This document shows, one piece after another, positions 16,195 through 24,244 of a stretch of 64,000 bases of DNA. The notes beneath the pieces were generated by a model. The model was not told where the DNA came from, ran no database searches, and saw only the letters and a program-made list of their open reading frames with translations. The stretch spans positions 50,425 to 114,424 of the forward strand of contig DASUJY010000022.1 in the NCBI GenBank assembly GCA_036279015.1, written 5' to 3'. Made by a program: the position numbers and the translations under genes. Source of the DNA: DATEOR01 sp036279015 (GTDB lineage Bacteria; Actinomycetota; Thermoleophilia; Gaiellales; Gaiellaceae). The number at the start of each line of letters is the position of its first letter. Position 1 is the stretch's first letter.

Positions 16195-16910
16195 ACCTGA
16201 TCGAGCCCCGGCTCGGCGACGGGTACTACGCGGCGTTCTCGACCCGGGAGGGAGGGGTGAGCGAGGGAGACTTCGAGTCGCTCAACCTCGGGATCCTCAC
16301 GGAGGACGACCCAGAACGGGTCGTCGAGAACCGGCGGCTCCTGTGCGCGGCCGCGGAGGTCGAGCCCGAGACGGCCACGATGCCCTGGCAAGTGCACGGG
16401 GCCCGTGTCTTCGAGGCGGACGGCCGCGGCATCGTGACGCCCGGGACCGAGTTCGAGCAGGGCGACGGGCTCTGGACGGAGACGCCCGGGCGAGCGCTCG
16501 GAGTCCTGTCCGCCGACTGCTTCCCGGTCGTGCTCGCTCGGCGCGCGGGCCGGCCGCGCATCGCCGTCCTGCACGTCGGCTGGCGCGGCCTGGCCGCGGG
16601 CCTCGTCGAGACCGGCATGGCCGCGCTCGCGGGCCCGGCGGTAGCCGCGGTCGGCCCGGGGATCGGGCCGTGCTGCTACGAGGTCGGGGACGAGGTGGCC
16701 GAGCCCTTCCGCGCCCGCTTCGGAGAGAGCGTCCTGCGCGGGCGGAACCTCGACCTCCCCGAGGCGATCGAGCGCGCCCTGCGTGCAGCCGGCGTCGAGG
16801 AGGTCGAGCGCACCGGCCACTGCACGAGCTGCGAGCCAGAGCTCTTCTTCTCGCACAGGCGCGACCGGGGCCGAACGGGCCGGCAGGGTGTCATTGCCGC
16901 TATCCGCTGA
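16191..16910 (+). CDS. pgeF: Peptidoglycan editing factor PgeF (laccase-domain, YfiH/YlmD)
   Basis: A 239-residue multicopper-like polyphenol oxidase family protein. The metal ligands are visible in QVHGARV (His), LSADCFPVVL (Cys) and LHVGWRGLA (His), with GPGIGPCCYEVG and the final GHCTSCEPELFFSHRRD. Family members called PgeF hydrolyse mis-incorporated amino acids from peptidoglycan precursors, and related ones act on purine nucleosides; the exact activity here is inferred. It starts with GTG overlapping the upstream stop and overlaps yggS by 23 bases. The ylmD-ylmE-sepF-ylmG-divIVA order seen from here to 19.0 kb is the classic division cluster. Confidence 0.9.
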   Translation: MNLIEPRLGDGYYAAFSTREGGVSEGDFESLNLGILTEDDPERVVENRRLLCAAAEVEPETATMPWQVHGARVFEADGRGIVTPGTEFEQGDGLWTETPGRALGVLSADCFPVVLARRAGRPRIAVLHVGWRGLAAGLVETGMAALAGPAVAAVGPGIGPCCYEVGDEVAEPFRARFGESVLRGRNLDLPEAIERALRAAGVEEVERTGHCTSCEPELFFSHRRDRGRTGRQGVIAAIR

Positions 16911-17505
16911 GACCGTCCGCGAGAACTACGAGCGGGTCCGCGCCGAGATCGGGGCGGACGTGGACGTCGTCGTCGCGACGAAGTACGTCTCCGCGGACGA
17001 GCTCGAAGCTCTCGCGGAGGCGGGCGTCGAGCTCCTCGGCGAGAATCGCCTCCAGGACCTGGCCGCGAAGCACGAGCGCTTCGGCGAGCGGTTCCGCTGG
17101 CATTTCATCGGCCATCTGCAGTCGCGCAAGGCCCGCGAGGTCTCCTCGCTCTGCGAGCTCGTACACTCCCTCGACTCGCTCTCGGCTGCCAGACGGCTCT
17201 CGGTTCCCGCGCTCGTCGAGGTCAACCTCTCCGGCGAGGAAACGAAGTCCGGCGTGCCGCCCGAGGGCCTCTCCGCGTTCCTCAAGGAGACGCGTGAGCT
17301 CGGCCTCGAGATCCGCGGGCTCATGACGATGCCGCCCCTCGCCGGCGACCCCGAGGCCTCGCGCCCCTACTTCCGCCGGCTACGCGAGCTTGCCGAGGCC
17401 CACTCACTCTCGCAGCTCTCGATGGGAACGTCCCAGGACTATCGGGTCGCCGTCGAGGAGGGCGCGACGCTCGTTCGGGTGGGTTCCGTGCTCTTCGGCC
17501 GCTAA
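16888..17505 (+). CDS. YggS/YlmE family PLP homeostasis protein
   Basis: A 205-residue PLP-binding protein with an alanine-racemase-like barrel and no second domain. The Schiff-base Lys is Lys32 in VVATKYV; GENRLQD, WHFIGHLQSRKA, VEVNLSGEETKSG, GLMTMPPL and SMGTSQDYRVAVEEGATLVR (part quoted) are all family hallmarks. It buffers intracellular PLP rather than catalysing a known reaction. The first part, between the start and ENYERVR, is shorter than in homologues by some residues; GTG at 16888 is chosen since it keeps the whole first helix, with TTG at 16894 as an alternative. It is followed 14 bases later by sepF. Confidence 0.9.
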   Translation: MSLPLSAETVRENYERVRAEIGADVDVVVATKYVSADELEALAEAGVELLGENRLQDLAAKHERFGERFRWHFIGHLQSRKAREVSSLCELVHSLDSLSAARRLSVPALVEVNLSGEETKSGVPPEGLSAFLKETRELGLEIRGLMTMPPLAGDPEASRPYFRRLRELAEAHSLSQLSMGTSQDYRVAVEEGATLVRVGSVLFGR

Positions 17506-17519
17506 GATTCGGCTCCGTC

Positions 17520-18059
17520 ATGGGTGTTGGACAGGTCTGGAGCCGCGCCCTCGTCTACTTCGGCATCGTCGAGGAGGACGAGTACTGGGACGAGGAGGCG
17601 TACGCCGCCGAGGAGGAGCTCGAGCGCACGTACGAGCGTGACCGTGCGAACGTCCGGCGCCTTTCGCCGCGGCGGGAGCGGCGCGAGGAGTTCGAAGACT
17701 GGTCGGAGCCCGACGCCGCGAGCACGGCCGTCATCCGCTCCGGCTCGGGCCGGCGGCCGCTCGAGGCGGTCGCCTCCGCCTCGGTGCGCGTTCATCTCGT
17801 CGTTCCGCGGAGCTTCAACGACGCGCAGTCGATCGCGGACAAGTTCAAGGAGTCCGTGCCGGTGATCGTCAACCTCCAGGGCACCGACGCCGACCTCTCG
17901 AAGCGCCTGATCGACTTCTCGAGCGGGCTCACGTACGCGCTGAACGGGAGCATGCAGCGCGTGGCCGACAAGGTCTTTCTCCTCACGCCGCGGAACGTCG
18001 AGGTCTCGGCCGAGGAGCGCGCGCGCCTCATCGACCACGGCTTCTACAACCAGAGTTAG
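17520..18059 (+). CDS. sepF: Cell division protein SepF
   Basis: A 179-residue SepF. An N-terminal amphipathic membrane-targeting helix (VWSRALVYFGI) is followed by an acidic, Tyr-rich linker and then the conserved core from about residue 85: VHLVVPRSFNDAQSIADKFK (part), PVIVNLQGTD, LSKRLIDFSSGLTYALNG and FLLTPRNVEVS. SepF binds the tail of FtsZ and anchors it to the membrane, replacing FtsA in actinobacteria. ftsZ is not next to it. A TAAGAT box at 17503-17508 ends eleven bases before the ATG and could give a short or absent leader. Confidence 0.95.
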   Translation: MGVGQVWSRALVYFGIVEEDEYWDEEAYAAEEELERTYERDRANVRRLSPRRERREEFEDWSEPDAASTAVIRSGSGRRPLEAVASASVRVHLVVPRSFNDAQSIADKFKESVPVIVNLQGTDADLSKRLIDFSSGLTYALNGSMQRVADKVFLLTPRNVEVSAEERARLIDHGFYNQS

Positions 18060-18061
18060 AT

Positions 18062-18088
18062 CCGGCCGAAATCTTCGATTTCGTCCGG
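18062..18088 (+). terminator. Hairpin after sepF, possible terminator
   Basis: Seven-base arms CGAAATC and GATTTCG close a TTC loop, flanked by outer CCGG on both sides. It begins two bases after the sepF stop. There is no T-run downstream, so it may be a weak or U-less terminator or an mRNA-stabilising hairpin. Confidence 0.35.
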
Positions 18089-18163
18089 AAGGAGCTGACG
18101 GTAATCTCGGACCGCGCGCATGCACGTCGTGGGTCGAGATGCGATTTCGACCGGCACGAACGT

Positions 18164-18169
18164 TAGGTT
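18164..18169 (+). promoter_or_regulatory. -10 box TAGGTT for the YggT gene
   Basis: TAGGTT ends seven bases before the ATG at 18177. It supports that ATG rather than one 57 bases upstream. Confidence 0.45.
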
Positions 18170-18176
18170 TCCTCGC

Positions 18177-18482
18177 ATGGTGCTGGTTGCCGACGCCGTC
18201 GAGACCGCGCAGAACTTCGTCACGGTCCTCTTCTACGTCTACCTGCTCTGCATCCTCGCCTACATCATCACGTCCTGGATCCCGCTCCCGTACAACGTCT
18301 GGCTGAACCGCGTGCAGCGGTTCCTCTACGACGTCGTCGACCCGTACCTACGCCTCTTCCGCCGGCTCCTGCCGCAGCTCTCGGTCGCCGGCCTCGGCCT
18401 CGACCTTTCGCCGATCGTGGCGATTCTCGTCCTCTCGGTCGTCTACCAGGTCGTGCTGCGTCTGATCGACCTCGCGGGCTAG
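18177..18482 (+). CDS. YggT/YlmG family membrane protein
   Basis: A 101-residue protein with two membrane helices (about residues 12-33 and 78-98) separated by the conserved loop SWIPLPYNVWLNR and the DVVDPYLRLFRRLLP amphipathic segment. This is the YggT/YlmG family, associated with osmotic stress, nucleoid distribution or division and found between sepF and divIVA in Gram-positive bacteria, as here. The start ATG 18177 follows a -10 box by seven bases and fits family length; an upstream ATG at 18120 would add 19 unconserved residues. Confidence 0.88.
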   Translation: MVLVADAVETAQNFVTVLFYVYLLCILAYIITSWIPLPYNVWLNRVQRFLYDVVDPYLRLFRRLLPQLSVAGLGLDLSPIVAILVLSVVYQVVLRLIDLAG

Positions 18483-18522
18483 CGCAGGAGGCGGCCGGCC
18501 GCCGCCGAAAGGGGAAGTCGGT

Positions 18523-18996
18523 ATGTCGTTGACCCCTGTCGAGATCCGGCACCAGCGCCTCCCGCGCCGCCTGCTCGGTTACGAGCGCAAGGCGACCGAC
18601 GAGCTCCTCGCCGGCGTGGCCGCGAGCTTCGAGCACGTGTGGCGGGAGCGGGCCGATCTCCGCGACGAGCTCGAGGAGCTGGAGAGCGAGCTCGCCCGCC
18701 AGAAGGAGCTCGAGCAGGTGCTTCGGACGACGCTCGTGAGCGCCGAGCGGATGGCTGACGACACCCGCACGCAGGCCCGCCGCGAGGCCGACGTGATCGT
18801 CGCCGAGGCGCGCTCGGCGGCCCGCGACATCGTGAGCGGCGCCGAGACCGAGCGAGAGCGGATCCGGACCGACATCCGGCGCCTGCGCGACGTCGAGACG
18901 GGCGTGCGAGCCGACTATCGCGCCTTCCTCCTCGCCGCGCTCGACCGCCTCGAGAGCGACACCGAAGACGGCCGTTCGGCCGACCAGGCAGCCTGA
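18523..18996 (+). CDS. DivIVA-domain coiled-coil protein
   Basis: A 157-residue DivIVA/Wag31-like protein. The N-terminal lipid-binding block (LTPVEIRHQRLPRRLLGY) has the expected helix-turn form, and residues 25-150 are a long coiled coil rich in Glu, Arg and Leu. DivIVA proteins mark curved membrane at poles and septa and recruit growth or division factors. The usual phenylalanine and arginine of the membrane loop are replaced by Leu/Arg residues, so the membrane contact may differ. GGGGAAG lies about nine bases before the ATG as ribosome site. It closes the sepF-yggT-divIVA series. Confidence 0.85.
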   Translation: MSLTPVEIRHQRLPRRLLGYERKATDELLAGVAASFEHVWRERADLRDELEELESELARQKELEQVLRTTLVSAERMADDTRTQARREADVIVAEARSAARDIVSGAETERERIRTDIRRLRDVETGVRADYRAFLLAALDRLESDTEDGRSADQAA

Positions 18997-19022
18997 GAGC
19001 GCCCCGACACGCGGGCTATAAT
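18993..19022 (+). promoter_or_regulatory. Sigma-70 promoter CTGAGA-N18-TATAAT
   Basis: A perfect -10 TATAAT at 19017-19022 is preceded at 18 bases by CTGAGA (four of six to TTGACA), overlapping the divIVA stop. It would start transcription near 19030 and drive the zinc-finger gene, lspA and rluD. It is the best consensus promoter in this half of the window. Confidence 0.65.
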
Positions 19023-19053
19023 CGGCCTCAGTGGCGCGGCGAACAGCTCACGC

Positions 19054-19410
19054 ATGAACACAGACCGCTACCGGGACCTCCTGCTGAAGGAAAGGGCGCA
19101 AGTCTTCACGGCGATCCAGCACCTGCACGATTCGACCACGGGCTCGATCGAGGACGAGACGGGGGAAGAGGCGTACCACGACCACCTCGCCGACTCGGCC
19201 ACGGCCACGCTCAGCCGGGAGATCGACCACACGCTCGGGGAGAACTCCGAGCACGTCCTCATGGCGATCGACGAGGCGCTCGTGCGGCTCGAGAGCGGCA
19301 CCTTCGGGACATGCGGACGCTGCGGCAAACCGATCGCCGACGAACGGCTCGAGGCGATCCCGTACGTGAATAGGTGTATCGACTGCAAGCGCCTCGAAGA
19401 GAGGGGTTAG
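19054..19410 (+). CDS. DksA/TraR family C4 zinc-finger protein
   Basis: A 118-residue protein with a helical first half and a C-terminal zinc finger of four cysteines at 87, 90, 108 and 111 (TCGRCG and RCIDCK). The helical part has the acidic stretch DETGEEAYHDHLAD and FxSxLE-like ends typical of the actinobacterial TraR/DksA proteins. DksA relatives enter the RNA polymerase secondary channel to tune initiation with ppGpp; this branch lacks clear proof of that. It precedes lspA, an arrangement common in actinobacteria and deep-branching bacteria. Confidence 0.88.
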   Translation: MNTDRYRDLLLKERAQVFTAIQHLHDSTTGSIEDETGEEAYHDHLADSATATLSREIDHTLGENSEHVLMAIDEALVRLESGTFGTCGRCGKPIADERLEAIPYVNRCIDCKRLEERG

Positions 19411-19478
19411 TCAATCCCGCTCCGCGGCTGATCGACGTTCGCGTCGGATCGGCCACGGACGGGCGAGTGCCGATCTCG

Positions 19479-20003
19479 ATGGTCGAGCGCTCGCTCACGG
19501 CCGGTCCCTTCCACTGGCTGGGCCTCCTCGCGATCGCGCTCTCGGCGCTCGCGGCCGACCAGGTGACGAAGCAGATCGTCGTCACGCAACTGGGGCTCGG
19601 AGAATCCGTGCACGTGGTCGGGCCCTTCTGGATCCGGCACGTGAACAACCCTGGCATCGCCTTCGGGCTCTTCTCGAGCTGGGCCTCGGCCGTCACCTTC
19701 CTGACCGCGGCAGCCGTCCTCTGGATGCTCTTCTACTTCGCCAAGTCCGGCGCGCGCCACCCGATCCTGCCCGTCGCGCTCGGGCTCCTGATCGGCGGCA
19801 GCCTCGGCAATCTCGTCGACCGCCTGCGGATCGGCCACGTTACCGACTTCCTCGATCTGCGCTACTGGCCGGCGTTCAACCTCGCCGACACGTTCATCGT
19901 CGTCGGCGTCGCGGCGCTCCTGCTCGCTCTCGTGGCCGCCGAGCGTCAACCGCGCATGAGGCGCACATCTTCGGGGCGGCCGGCCCCGAAGACGAGTGCC
20001 TGA
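19479..20003 (+). CDS. lspA: Lipoprotein signal peptidase LspA
   Basis: A 174-residue membrane aspartyl protease that removes signal peptides from prolipoproteins. Four membrane helices are visible. Family motifs are ADQVTKQ, NNPGIAFG, GGSLGNLVDRLRIG, VTDFLD and FNLADTFI; the catalytic pair is Asp123 and Asp137. The ATG at 19479 is chosen because it leaves a short cytosolic head before helix 1; GTG at 19467 is also possible. The C-terminus is basic and unconserved. It overlaps rluD by eight bases, which is the usual lspA-rluD pairing. Confidence 0.93.
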   Translation: MVERSLTAGPFHWLGLLAIALSALAADQVTKQIVVTQLGLGESVHVVGPFWIRHVNNPGIAFGLFSSWASAVTFLTAAAVLWMLFYFAKSGARHPILPVALGLLIGGSLGNLVDRLRIGHVTDFLDLRYWPAFNLADTFIVVGVAALLLALVAAERQPRMRRTSSGRPAPKTSA

Positions 20004-20910
20004 GCGCCACCTCGACGTCGAGGTTCCTCCCGGTGCCGCCGGCGGGCGCCTGGACCGGTTCGTCGCGAGCCTCGAGGGGGTTGGGTCGCGTGCCGAGGCG
20101 GAGCGGCTGCTCGCAGAGCGGCGCGTGCTCCTGAACGGGTCGCCGCGGACGAAGAGCCACCGCCTTGCCCCGGGGGACAGGGTCGAGATCTCGCTTCCGG
20201 AGAGTCGGCCCTCGAGCCTCGAGCCGGAGGATCTCGACCTCCGGATCGCCTGGGAGGACGACCACCTCCTCGTGGTCGACAAGCCGGCGGGAATCGTGGT
20301 GCACCCGTCCGCGGGTCACGCCCGCGGAACCCTCGTGCACGGTCTTCTCGGGCGCGCGATCGCGGGCGGGGAGGAGGCGTCGCGCCCCGGGATCGTCCAC
20401 CGGCTCGACCGCGACACCTCGGGGCTCCTCGTCGTCGCCCGCTCCGACGAGGCCCACCGGCGGCTGCAACGCCTGCTGCGCCGCCGCAAGCTCGTACGCG
20501 AGTATCTCGCTCTCGTCCGCGGCCGCCCGCGCTCGCGGCGAGGGAGGATCGAGGCGGCGATCGGCCGGGATCGCCGTGACCCGACCCGGATCTCCATGGA
20601 CACGGAGACGCCTCGCGACGCCGTCACGGGCTTCGAGGTGCTGGAGGCTCTGCCGCGCCACGCGCTCCTGCGCGTCGTTCTCGAGACGGGGCGGACACAC
20701 CAGATCCGCGTCCACCTGGAGGCGATCGGCCTCCCGGTCGCAGGCGACCCGGCGTACGGAGTCGAGCGCGACCTCGGGCTCGAGCGGCAGTTTCTCCACG
20801 CGGCGCGGCTCGCGTTCCCACACCCGTTCAGCGGCGAGGAGATCGCCGTCGAGTCGCCGCTTCCCGCCGACCTTCAGGCGGCCCTGGAGGCCGCCCGCTT
20901 GTCCTCGTAG
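19996..20910 (+). CDS. rluD: Pseudouridine synthase RluD family
   Basis: A 304-residue RNA pseudouridine synthase. An N-terminal S4 domain (GRLDRFVASL, SRAEAERLLAERRVLLNG in part) precedes the catalytic domain with VDKPAGIVVHPS, and HRLDRDTSGLLVV with the catalytic Asp138. GRTHQIRVHL is the later motif. RluD-type enzymes modify helix 69 of 23S rRNA, but the family is broad, so the exact site is inferred. It is translationally coupled to lspA. Its last 37 bases overlap the convergent GGDEF gene. Confidence 0.92.
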   Translation: MPERHLDVEVPPGAAGGRLDRFVASLEGVGSRAEAERLLAERRVLLNGSPRTKSHRLAPGDRVEISLPESRPSSLEPEDLDLRIAWEDDHLLVVDKPAGIVVHPSAGHARGTLVHGLLGRAIAGGEEASRPGIVHRLDRDTSGLLVVARSDEAHRRLQRLLRRRKLVREYLALVRGRPRSRRGRIEAAIGRDRRDPTRISMDTETPRDAVTGFEVLEALPRHALLRVVLETGRTHQIRVHLEAIGLPVAGDPAYGVERDLGLERQFLHAARLAFPHPFSGEEIAVESPLPADLQAALEAARLSS

Positions 20911-21671
20911 AGGCGCCGGTCGGCGACGCCGACGAGCGCGGCCGGCTCGGAGGCGTCCTCAGGGAGGAACGCCGCGCCTGCGCTCGCAGAGACGCCCGGC
21001 GGAAGGCGCTCGTACAGGCGTGTCAGGAAGGAGCCGGCGGTTTCCGGGCCGGCCTCGACGAGGAGAGCAGCGAACTCGTCGCCGCCGAGCCGTCCCACGG
21101 CGTCGGTCTCGCGCGCGGTGCCGGCGAGGGCCGCCGCGAAGGCGCGCAGCAGACGGTCGCCTTCCTGGTGGCCGTCGCGGTCGTTCGTCTCCTTGAAGCG
21201 GTCGAGGTCGAAGAGGAGCAGGGCGACGCGGCCGCGGTAGCGCCGTGCGCGGGCGCACTCGGCAAGCAGCCGGCCATGGAACGCACGGTGGTTGAGCGCT
21301 CCGGTGAGCGGGTCGCGGCGCGCTTGCTCCGCCAGCTCCGCCGTCACACGCTCGACGTAGGCGACGACGCAGCGGTCGAGCGCCTGTCTCGCCTCCGTCT
21401 CGCCGTGCCTGTCGAGCACGCGTCCGAGGACGAGCAGCTCCGAGGCCACTTCGGCAGGCGCGAGCCCGAGGCTCTCGCGCTCGCGGGCATGATCTGCGGC
21501 GAGCGCTCCCGGGTCGTCATCTCGGTCGAGTGCCGCGACGAACGAGGGCAGCGTCCCGAGCTGGCCGAGCCGGCCGAGCCGCTCGAGCGAAGGGACGGCA
21601 CCCTCGGCGAGCGCCTCCTCGACGCTCTCGACGGCGAGATCCCATGCGGATGTCCGGACGACCCCGTTCAC
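20874..21671 (-). CDS. Diguanylate cyclase with intact GGDEF and I-site
   Basis: A 265-residue protein. Residues 1-115 are a helical region with no recognised sensor domain. The GGDEF domain begins at RDPLTGALNHRAF (119-131), with LFDLDRFKETND and the active-site GGDEF at 196-200 (RLGGDEFAALL). RETD at 187-190, exactly five residues before GGDEF, is the RxxD inhibitory site, so product feedback is expected. It makes c-di-GMP from two GTP, and is soluble. The start is GTG at 21671; the frame runs open further upstream antisense to rpsB, but that part is not coding-like. It is divergent from rpsB. Confidence 0.85.
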   Translation of the reverse strand: MNGVVRTSAWDLAVESVEEALAEGAVPSLERLGRLGQLGTLPSFVAALDRDDDPGALAADHARERESLGLAPAEVASELLVLGRVLDRHGETEARQALDRCVVAYVERVTAELAEQARRDPLTGALNHRAFHGRLLAECARARRYRGRVALLLFDLDRFKETNDRDGHQEGDRLLRAFAAALAGTARETDAVGRLGGDEFAALLVEAGPETAGSFLTRLYERLPPGVSASAGAAFLPEDASEPAALVGVADRRLYEDKRAASRAA

Positions 21672-21818
21672 GGCCCCCAGGCTAGAGATCGCTTCGGCTA
21701 GAATGCAGCGGTTTTTGTCCCCGACCCGGCGGATGCGCTCGGGTGGCGGTGCCGGGAAGCGCTCCGGTTCCACTCGATTCCGCCGGCAGCAGCGAAAAGC
21801 AACCGAGGAGGATCTACC

Positions 21819-22676
21819 TTGTCCGTCGTCAGCATGCGCGAGCTCCTGGAGGCCGGGGTGCATTTCGGCCACCAGACCCGCCGCTGGAACCCCAAGATGC
21901 GCCGCTACATCTTCACGGAGCGGGGCGGCATCTACATCATCGACCTCCAGCAGACGCTCGATCTGATCGAGCAGGCCCACGACTTCGTCCGCAACGTCGC
22001 CGAGCGGGGAGGATCCGTCCTCTTCGTCGGCACGAAGAAGCAGTCCCAGGACTCGATCGCCGAGGAGGCCGAGCGAGTCGGCATGCCATACGTGAACCAC
22101 CGCTGGCTCGGCGGGCTCCTGACCAACTGGCGGACGATCTCCGAGCGGCTCGAGCGGCTGCACGAGCTCCGCCGCCTGCGCGATGAGGGGCAGCTCGAGC
22201 TCCTGCCGGCGAAGGAGCGCATGGCGATGACCGCCGAGCTCGAGAAGCTCGAGACCAATCTCGGCGGCGTGGACGACATGAAGCGCCTGCCGGACGCCGT
22301 CTTCGTCGTCGACCTGAAGAAGGAGCAGCTCGCCATCCGCGAGGCGCGCCGGCTCGGCCTGCCCGTCGTCGCGCTCGTGGACACGAACTGCGACCCTGAC
22401 GACGCCGACTACGTCATTCCTGGAAACGACGACGCCATCCGCTCGTGCAGCCTGATCGTCCGCGTGATCGCAAGCGGGATCGAGGCCGGAAAGCAGGGCG
22501 TCACCGCCGCCGACCTGAGCGCGCCGAAGAACGGCCGGCCCGAGGAGACGCAGCCCGAGGAGACGCAGCCCGAGGAGACTCAACCCGAGGAGACGCAGCC
22601 CGAGGAGCCCGAGGCTTCCGCCGCGGAGGCGGCATCGGCCGAGCAACCGGCTGCAGAGGAGGTGCCCGCCGAATGA
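21819..22676 (+). CDS. rpsB: 30S ribosomal protein S2
   Basis: A 285-residue S2. The core shows MRELLEAGVHFGHQTRRWNP (in part), LFVGTKKQ, YVNHRWLGGLLTNW and the closing IPGNDDAIRS. It assembles late on the 30S body and helps hold S1-type function. The C-terminus carries an extra acidic tail of about 45 residues with four PEETQ repeats. The TTG at 21819 is chosen because GAGGAGGAT sits five bases upstream; an ATG five codons later is the alternative. A -10-like TAGAAT at 21699-21704 may start the transcript, without a clear -35. tsf overlaps by four bases. Confidence 0.97.
   Translation: MSVVSMRELLEAGVHFGHQTRRWNPKMRRYIFTERGGIYIIDLQQTLDLIEQAHDFVRNVAERGGSVLFVGTKKQSQDSIAEEAERVGMPYVNHRWLGGLLTNWRTISERLERLHELRRLRDEGQLELLPAKERMAMTAELEKLETNLGGVDDMKRLPDAVFVVDLKKEQLAIREARRLGLPVVALVDTNCDPDDADYVIPGNDDAIRSCSLIVRVIASGIEAGKQGVTAADLSAPKNGRPEETQPEETQPEETQPEETQPEEPEASAAEAASAEQPAAEEVPAE
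22539..22598 (+). repeat. Four 15-base units encoding PEETQ in the S2 tail
   Basis: Four consecutive 15-base units, each encoding Pro-Glu-Glu-Thr-Gln; the third uses different codons for Thr and Gln. They are followed by a partial unit (Pro-Glu-Glu-Pro-Glu). The array lies wholly inside the rpsB tail and keeps frame. Confidence 0.9.
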
Positions 22677-23467
22677 CGGAGATCCCCGCCGCCCAGGTCA
22701 AGGAGCTCCGCGACCTGACGGGCGCTCCGATGATGGACGCCAAGCGGGCGCTCGTCGAGACCGAAGGCGACCTCGACAAGGCGGCGCAGCTCCTGCGCGA
22801 GCAGGGCCTCGCCGCTGCGGCCAAGCGGGCCGGGCGTCAGGTCAGCGAGGGCCGTGTGCTCGCCCGGATCGAGGACTCCCACGGAGCTATCGTCGCCGTC
22901 GGCAGCGAGACCGAGCCGGTATCGAAGAACGACGAGTTCCTCGGCTTCGCGGAGCGCGTCATGGCCGCGGTCGAGCAGGACGGCCCCGATGCGACCGAGA
23001 AGCTCGAACAGGAGCGCGTCGACCTCGTGGCCCGGATCGGCGAGAACATCGAGATCGTCGGCGCTGCGCGGTTCGAGGCCGAAAACGGCGAGGTGCTCGC
23101 CTCCTACATCCACCCGCCCGCGCAGAAGATCGGAGTCCTCGTGCGCGCCGAAGGGGCCCCGGACCTGGCGCGGCTCGTCGCGATGCACATCGCCTTCGCG
23201 AACCCGCGATTCATCCGGCGGGAGGAGGTGCCGGCGGACGAGATCGCCGCGGAGCGCGACATCCTGGAGAAGCTCCCCGACCTCGAAGGGAAGCCGGACG
23301 AGGTGAAGGCGAAGATCGTCGAGGGGCGGCTCGCCAAGGGCTTCTTCGCCGACAGCGTCCTCAACGACCAGCCCTGGATTCACAACCCCGATCAGACCGT
23401 GGGGCAGGCCCTCGCCGAGCACGGGGCGGAGGTGCGCGACTTCGTGCGCTTCGCCCTCGCAGGGTGA
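22673..23467 (+). CDS. tsf: Elongation factor Ts
   Basis: A 264-residue EF-Ts that reloads EF-Tu with GTP. The N-terminal UBA-like domain reads VKELRDLTGAPMMDAKRAL (part), followed by the core with SETEPVSKNDEF, in place of the more common NCETDFVARN, and MHIAFANPRF. The C-terminus ends with NDQPWIHNPDQTVGQ, which is typical. ATG at 22673 overlaps the rpsB stop, giving translational coupling. The Cys-to-Ser and Asp-Phe-to-Glu-Pro changes in the core loop are mild oddities but occur in related actinobacteria as far as I recall. Confidence 0.96.
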   Translation: MTEIPAAQVKELRDLTGAPMMDAKRALVETEGDLDKAAQLLREQGLAAAAKRAGRQVSEGRVLARIEDSHGAIVAVGSETEPVSKNDEFLGFAERVMAAVEQDGPDATEKLEQERVDLVARIGENIEIVGAARFEAENGEVLASYIHPPAQKIGVLVRAEGAPDLARLVAMHIAFANPRFIRREEVPADEIAAERDILEKLPDLEGKPDEVKAKIVEGRLAKGFFADSVLNDQPWIHNPDQTVGQALAEHGAEVRDFVRFALAG

Positions 23468-24228
23468 GCGCCGAGGTCGAGAGCGAGGTCGCGGCGCCCG
23501 AGGCTGGCGACGCCGCGTTCCGCCGGGTACTGCTGAAGCTCTCCGGCGAGGCTCTCCTGGGCGACCAGGAATACGGCATCGACCTCACGCGTGTCGAGGC
23601 GATCGCGCGCGAGATCAAGGGCGTCCACGGGCTCGGCGTCGAGACGGCGATCGTCCTTGGCGCGGGCAACATCTACCGCGGGTTCGAGGTGGCCGCCGAC
23701 GGGATGGACCGGGCGACCGCCGACTACGCGGGCATGCTCGCCACGCTGCTCAACTGCCTGGCCGTCCAGGATGCGCTCGAGCAGGGTGGCACGCACACGC
23801 GCGTGCTCTCGGCGATCACCGCGAGCCAGGTGGCGGAGCCCTACATCCGCAGGCGGGCGATCCGCCATCTCGAGAAGGGGCGCGTCGTCATCTTCGCGGG
23901 GGGCACCGGGAACCCGTTCTTCACGACCGACACCGCGGCCGCGCTACGGGCGCTCGAGATCGGGGCGGAGGCGATCCTGATGGGGAAGAACGGGGTCGAC
24001 GGCGTCTACGACAGCGATCCCGACCGGAATCCCAAAGCCGCGTTCCTGCCGGAGCTCACGCACCGGGAGGCGCTCGAGCGCGGGCTCGAGGTGATGGACT
24101 CGACGGCGCTCTCGCTCTGCATGGACAACGGGCTGCCGATCCACGTCTTCGGCCTCGACGACGAGCGCAACATCGGCCGGGTGGTGCGCGGCGAGCGGAT
24201 CGGCACGATTATCTCTACGGCCAGATGA
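23464..24228 (+). CDS. pyrH: UMP kinase
   Basis: A 254-residue amino-acid-kinase-fold UMP kinase that makes UDP from UMP and ATP. Motifs are VLLKLSGEALLG, AIVLGAGNIYRG, MLATLLNCLAVQDALE, IFAGGTGNPFFTTDTAAALRA (part) and KNGVDGVYDSDP. An extra N-terminal stretch of about 18 residues (acidic) precedes the core. The GTG start overlaps the tsf stop. The rpsB-tsf-pyrH-frr order is widely conserved. Confidence 0.96.
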   Translation: MSAEVESEVAAPEAGDAAFRRVLLKLSGEALLGDQEYGIDLTRVEAIAREIKGVHGLGVETAIVLGAGNIYRGFEVAADGMDRATADYAGMLATLLNCLAVQDALEQGGTHTRVLSAITASQVAEPYIRRRAIRHLEKGRVVIFAGGTGNPFFTTDTAAALRALEIGAEAILMGKNGVDGVYDSDPDRNPKAAFLPELTHREALERGLEVMDSTALSLCMDNGLPIHVFGLDDERNIGRVVRGERIGTIISTAR

Positions 24229-24244
24229 TGGAGAGGAGGGAGGA

